DNA of 64,000 bases, taken from NCBI RefSeq assembly GCF_001043005.1, contig NZ_JYKZ01000005.1, positions 186,001 to 250,000 of the forward strand. Direction: 5' to 3'. The first letter of the stretch is position 1. Each line of letters begins with the position of its first letter. Shown here in pieces: positions 61,449 through 64,000 of the stretch. The position numbers and the translations under genes are program-made. The stretch comes from Pseudomonas psychrophila (GTDB lineage Bacteria > Pseudomonadota > Gammaproteobacteria > Pseudomonadales > Pseudomonadaceae). Below the pieces are notes generated by a model. That model ran no database searches and was not told the DNA's origin. It saw only the letters and a list, made by a program, of their open reading frames with translations.

Positions 61449-62387
61449 TTACATCAGCTGCGCACGATACGGCAAGTCCGGGCCGGTTTTGCTGCAGGTG
61501 AGGGCGGCGGCGCGGCTGGCGAAGTCGAGCAGGGTGTCGAGTTGGGAGGCACTCAACTGTTGCAGCCCCTCAACGGAGTCCAGCTCATGCTCGGTCAGCC
61601 AGGCGATCACTGCTGCCTGGAAGGTGTCACCCGCACCTACGGTGTCAGCAACGTTGACCTGAGTGGCCACAGCCGTGCGCTGGCCATGCTCGCGACTCCA
61701 GACGCTGGCGCCCTGGCTGCCACGGGTCAAAAACACCAGTTGGCAGCGATGGTTCAGCCATGAGCAAGCAATCTGCTGCGGATCTTGTCCCGGATACAGC
61801 AGCTCCAGGTCTTCATCACTGACTTTGATCACATCGGCATAGGGAATCAGTTCATTGATTCGCTGCCGCCATACCTCAATATCCGGCTCAGGGTTAAGGC
61901 GCACATTCGGGTCCAGGCTGATCAGGCGACGTCCGCTTTCGCGCTTGACCAGTGCCAGCAACGTATCGGCAACCGGTTGCACCACCAATGAAAAAGACCC
62001 GACATGCAGCCCGCGCACTTCAGGGCCCAATTCGGGTAAATGATGGGTATGCAATTGCCGGTCGGCGCAGCCTTCGCCGCGAAAGCTGTAGGCGGGTGAG
62101 CCGTTGGCATCCAGTGCGACCATGGCCAGTGTGGTAGGGGCGTCCATCTGGATCAGGTACTGATCACTGACACCTTCGTCCTTGAGGACTTGTTGGAGGC
62201 GCTGGCCCAGATAGTCCGTCGACAACCCGGCAAACAGTGCGGTGTTGATACCCAGGCGCCGCAGGCCCACCGCTACGTTGAACGGCGACCCACCGGCAAT
62301 GGCTTTGAATTCCACTTTGTTCGCTTGCGCGCTGCCGTCCGCTTGCGCGAAAAAATCAAACAGTGCTTCTCCGCAAATCACATACAT
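61449..62387 (-). CDS. mtlZ: Fructokinase, PfkB family
   Basis: 312-aa ribokinase-family sugar kinase: AGGSPFNVAVGLRRLG, FAGLSTDYLGQRLQQVL, LISLDPNVRLNP, and the catalytic DTVGAGDTFQAAVIAWL with the anion hole and base Asp. It begins 5 bp after the end of the xylulokinase-like gene in the same operon. In fluorescent Pseudomonas the mannitol cluster ends mtlD-mtlY-mtlZ, and fructokinase phosphorylates the fructose made from mannitol; the order here matches. The gene symbol rests on that context. Confidence 0.9.
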   Translation of the reverse strand: MYVICGEALFDFFAQADGSAQANKVEFKAIAGGSPFNVAVGLRRLGINTALFAGLSTDYLGQRLQQVLKDEGVSDQYLIQMDAPTTLAMVALDANGSPAYSFRGEGCADRQLHTHHLPELGPEVRGLHVGSFSLVVQPVADTLLALVKRESGRRLISLDPNVRLNPEPDIEVWRQRINELIPYADVIKVSDEDLELLYPGQDPQQIACSWLNHRCQLVFLTRGSQGASVWSREHGQRTAVATQVNVADTVGAGDTFQAAVIAWLTEHELDSVEGLQQLSASQLDTLLDFASRAAALTCSKTGPDLPYRAQLM

Positions 62388-62392
62388 AACGT

Positions 62393-63886
62393 TTACTCGG
62401 TTAAGGCCGCGACCTGTTGTCGGTAGCGTAGATAAAAGTGTTCATAAGCCAGCAAATTCGCCGCCTCGGGAAGGGTTTCACCCGCGTGGTCGAGGCGTAC
62501 GCAACGCTGGCACAATTGCGCCAGGGTTTGACGACCTGCACCCACACACCAGGCAGCCTGGATGGCCGCGCCCAGGGCGGCGGCTTCGCTTTGTTCGGTG
62601 CAGACCACCGGGGTGTTCATGATGTCGGCGACGATCTGGCGCCACAGCGGGCTTTTCGAGCCGCCACCCACCAGTCGTATGGTGTGGCTTTGCAAACCGT
62701 TTTGGCGCAGCAGGTCCAGGCCGTAGCGCAGGCCATAGGTAGTGCCTTCGATGGCGGCCCGGCACAGATTGGCCTGAGTCATGTTGGCCAGGGTAAGGCC
62801 CTGGAAACTGCCGCTGGCATCGGGCAGGGCCGGTACACGCTCGCCATTGAGAAAGGGCAGCAGGCTAACCCCTTCAGTGCCAATCGGTGCCTGACTGGCC
62901 AGTTGATTGAACGCATCGAGTGGCAACCCGAACAACTCGCGCACGGCGCCTGTGACATTGGTCAGGTTTAAGGTGCAGATCAAGGGCAGCCAACCACCGC
63001 TTGACGAGCAGAAGCTGGCCACCGAGGTGTCCGGGCTGACCTGCGGCTGCGGATCAAAGCCGTACACCGTGCCGGATGAGCCCAGGCTCATGGTGATGAT
63101 CCCAGGTTCAATATTGCCGGTGCCAATGGCACCGAGCATGTTGTCGCCACCACCGCTGGACACCACGGCGTCGGGGTTCAGCCCCAGCAACCGGGCAATC
63201 TGCGGGCGCAAGCCGCCCACTGGCTGGTGAGACTCGATCAACTCAGGCAGCGCCTGTTCAAGACGGCGATCCGGGTCGATATGGCGCAGGATATCGAGGT
63301 CCCACTGGCGGCTGCGGACATCGAAATAGCCGGTGCCCGAGGCATCGCCGTACTCGCTGCAACAGCGGCCGGTGAGCCAGTAATTCAGGTAGTCATGGGG
63401 CAGCAGGATATGGGCAATCTGCGCAAATACTTGAGGGTGATGGATTTTGGTCCATAGCAGTTTGGAAACGGTGTAGCCCGGTGCGATGACCAGACCCAGT
63501 CGCTGCATGGAGCCCGTTTCACCCCCTAGCCATTCCAGCAACTGGCGGTTTTCGGGAGCCGACTCGGTATCGCACCAGAGTTTGGCCGGGCGCAATACTT
63601 CACCGTGCTTGTCCAGCAGCACCAGTCCGTGTTGCTGGCCCGAGACGCCGATGCCCTGAATCTGCTGGCCGCTGACACCGGCCTGGGTCAGCGCGCGTTG
63701 CGTGGCTGTGGTCAATGCCTGCAACCATTGCTCGGTGTCCTGCTCGCGGCGGCCGTGCTCACCCTGGGTCAGTGTATGGGGCGCAGTGCCCAACCCCAGC
63801 ACCTGGCCGCTGTGGCTGTCGAGAATCAGTGCTTTGGTGCCCTGGGTGCCGCAGTCGATGCCCAGGAATAAGGTGCGAGTGTTCAT
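62393..63886 (-). CDS. mtlY: Xylulokinase, FGGY family
   Basis: 497-aa carbohydrate kinase: LFLGIDCGTQGTKALILD (phosphate-binding), GIGVSGQQHGLVLLD, LWCDTESAPENRQL, TGRCCSEYGDASGTGYFDV (substrate Asp), SSGGGDNMLGAIGTGN, LVGGGSKSPLWRQIVADIM, and EAAALGAAIQA. It phosphorylates D-xylulose, which arises from D-arabitol by the mannitol/arabitol dehydrogenase. Next gene mtlZ follows after 5 bp. The upstream gene (right edge) is probably mtlD. Confidence 0.92.
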   Translation of the reverse strand: MNTRTLFLGIDCGTQGTKALILDSHSGQVLGLGTAPHTLTQGEHGRREQDTEQWLQALTTATQRALTQAGVSGQQIQGIGVSGQQHGLVLLDKHGEVLRPAKLWCDTESAPENRQLLEWLGGETGSMQRLGLVIAPGYTVSKLLWTKIHHPQVFAQIAHILLPHDYLNYWLTGRCCSEYGDASGTGYFDVRSRQWDLDILRHIDPDRRLEQALPELIESHQPVGGLRPQIARLLGLNPDAVVSSGGGDNMLGAIGTGNIEPGIITMSLGSSGTVYGFDPQPQVSPDTSVASFCSSSGGWLPLICTLNLTNVTGAVRELFGLPLDAFNQLASQAPIGTEGVSLLPFLNGERVPALPDASGSFQGLTLANMTQANLCRAAIEGTTYGLRYGLDLLRQNGLQSHTIRLVGGGSKSPLWRQIVADIMNTPVVCTEQSEAAALGAAIQAAWCVGAGRQTLAQLCQRCVRLDHAGETLPEAANLLAYEHFYLRYRQQVAALTE

Positions 63887-63913
63887 GCAGAACCTGTTTG
63901 TGGCCAGATCAAA

Positions 63914-63952
63914 AACCCACCCCCCAGCCTCGGAGAAAGGGGGGGGGGTGAG
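63914..63952. other. G/C-tract hairpin in the mtl operon spacer
   Basis: ACCCACCCCCC (about 63915-63926) pairs with the run of ten G followed by T (about 63940-63950). It lies in the 72-bp spacer before mtlY. It may be an RNA processing or attenuating hairpin, or a slippage-prone tract. Confidence 0.4.
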
Positions 63953-63958
63953 GGCTGT

Positions 63959-64000
63959 TCAAAGATGCAGCAGTTTCTCCAGCGTCCCGCTCACGCCCGC
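63959..64000 (-). CDS. C-terminal end of a probable mannitol dehydrogenase (partial)
   Basis: Thirteen codons and a stop on the minus strand read AGVSGTLEKLLHL. The piece is too short to identify from sequence alone. Position upstream of mtlY and mtlZ suggests the polyol dehydrogenase mtlD (inference from operon order). Confidence 0.5.
   Translation of the reverse strand, partial: AGVSGTLEKLLHL

Overview
The window looks like a chromosome segment of a fluorescent-group Pseudomonas. The grounds are an OprD-family porin, mannitol genes of the mtlY/mtlZ type, a mexT/mexS-like pair, Roc/Pvr-type fimbrial regulators, and three Pseudomonas REP hairpins with the core GTGGGAGCGRGC. All calls come from reading the sequence and translations; no database search was run.

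Left part (1-30700, core metabolism and surface). A D-Ala-D-Ala dipeptidase operon with an RpiR regulator and a dipeptide-binding protein (1-2020) is followed by a GNAT acetyltransferase. A five-gene chaperone-usher fimbrial operon (9003-2751, minus strand) encodes a pilin, a chaperone, an usher and two sister tip adhesins. It lies divergent from a regulatory block: a LuxR-type regulator with a degenerate receiver, an EAL phosphodiesterase, a normal LuxR-type regulator and two BvgS-like hybrid kinases (9344-18982). This resembles the cupD-rcs-pvr and roc loci of P. aeruginosa. Next come a membrane protein with a nitrilase-family enzyme, a LacI regulator with two operators facing an MFS transporter and an amidase, a DUF4432 epimerase-like protein, and a D-tartrate module (symporter, D-tartrate dehydratase, LysR).

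Middle part (30709-48757, integrated island of about 18 kb). The island is inserted at the 3' end of a mexT-like gene. A second copy of the last ten codons of that gene lies at the far end, and all five differences fall at third codon positions. A P4-type integrase sits next to mexT. The cargo looks like a defence island: an Hsp70-like ATPase with a 1341-aa DUF4365-helical repeat-PIN protein, a three-gene ABC-3C system (nuclease, middle component, Rad50-like ATPase), a broken MBL-fold gene, two small unknown proteins with a 13-C tract between them, a SMEK-domain protein, an octapeptide-repeat protein, an IS3-family element and a paaX remnant.

Right part (48728-64000, core). mexT and mexS are divergent. 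Then come an unknown 490-aa protein, a FAN1-type nuclease overlapping a DinG/Rad3 helicase with a nuclease domain, RidA with a PLP amino-acid deaminase, PpiC, a soluble histidine kinase, an OprD porin and the mannitol genes mtlZ, mtlY and the end of a probable mtlD.

The best candidates for undescribed biology are the Hsp70-like/DUF4365-PIN pair, the octapeptide-repeat protein opposite the SMEK gene, and the fimbrial regulator that has lost its phosphoacceptor aspartate.
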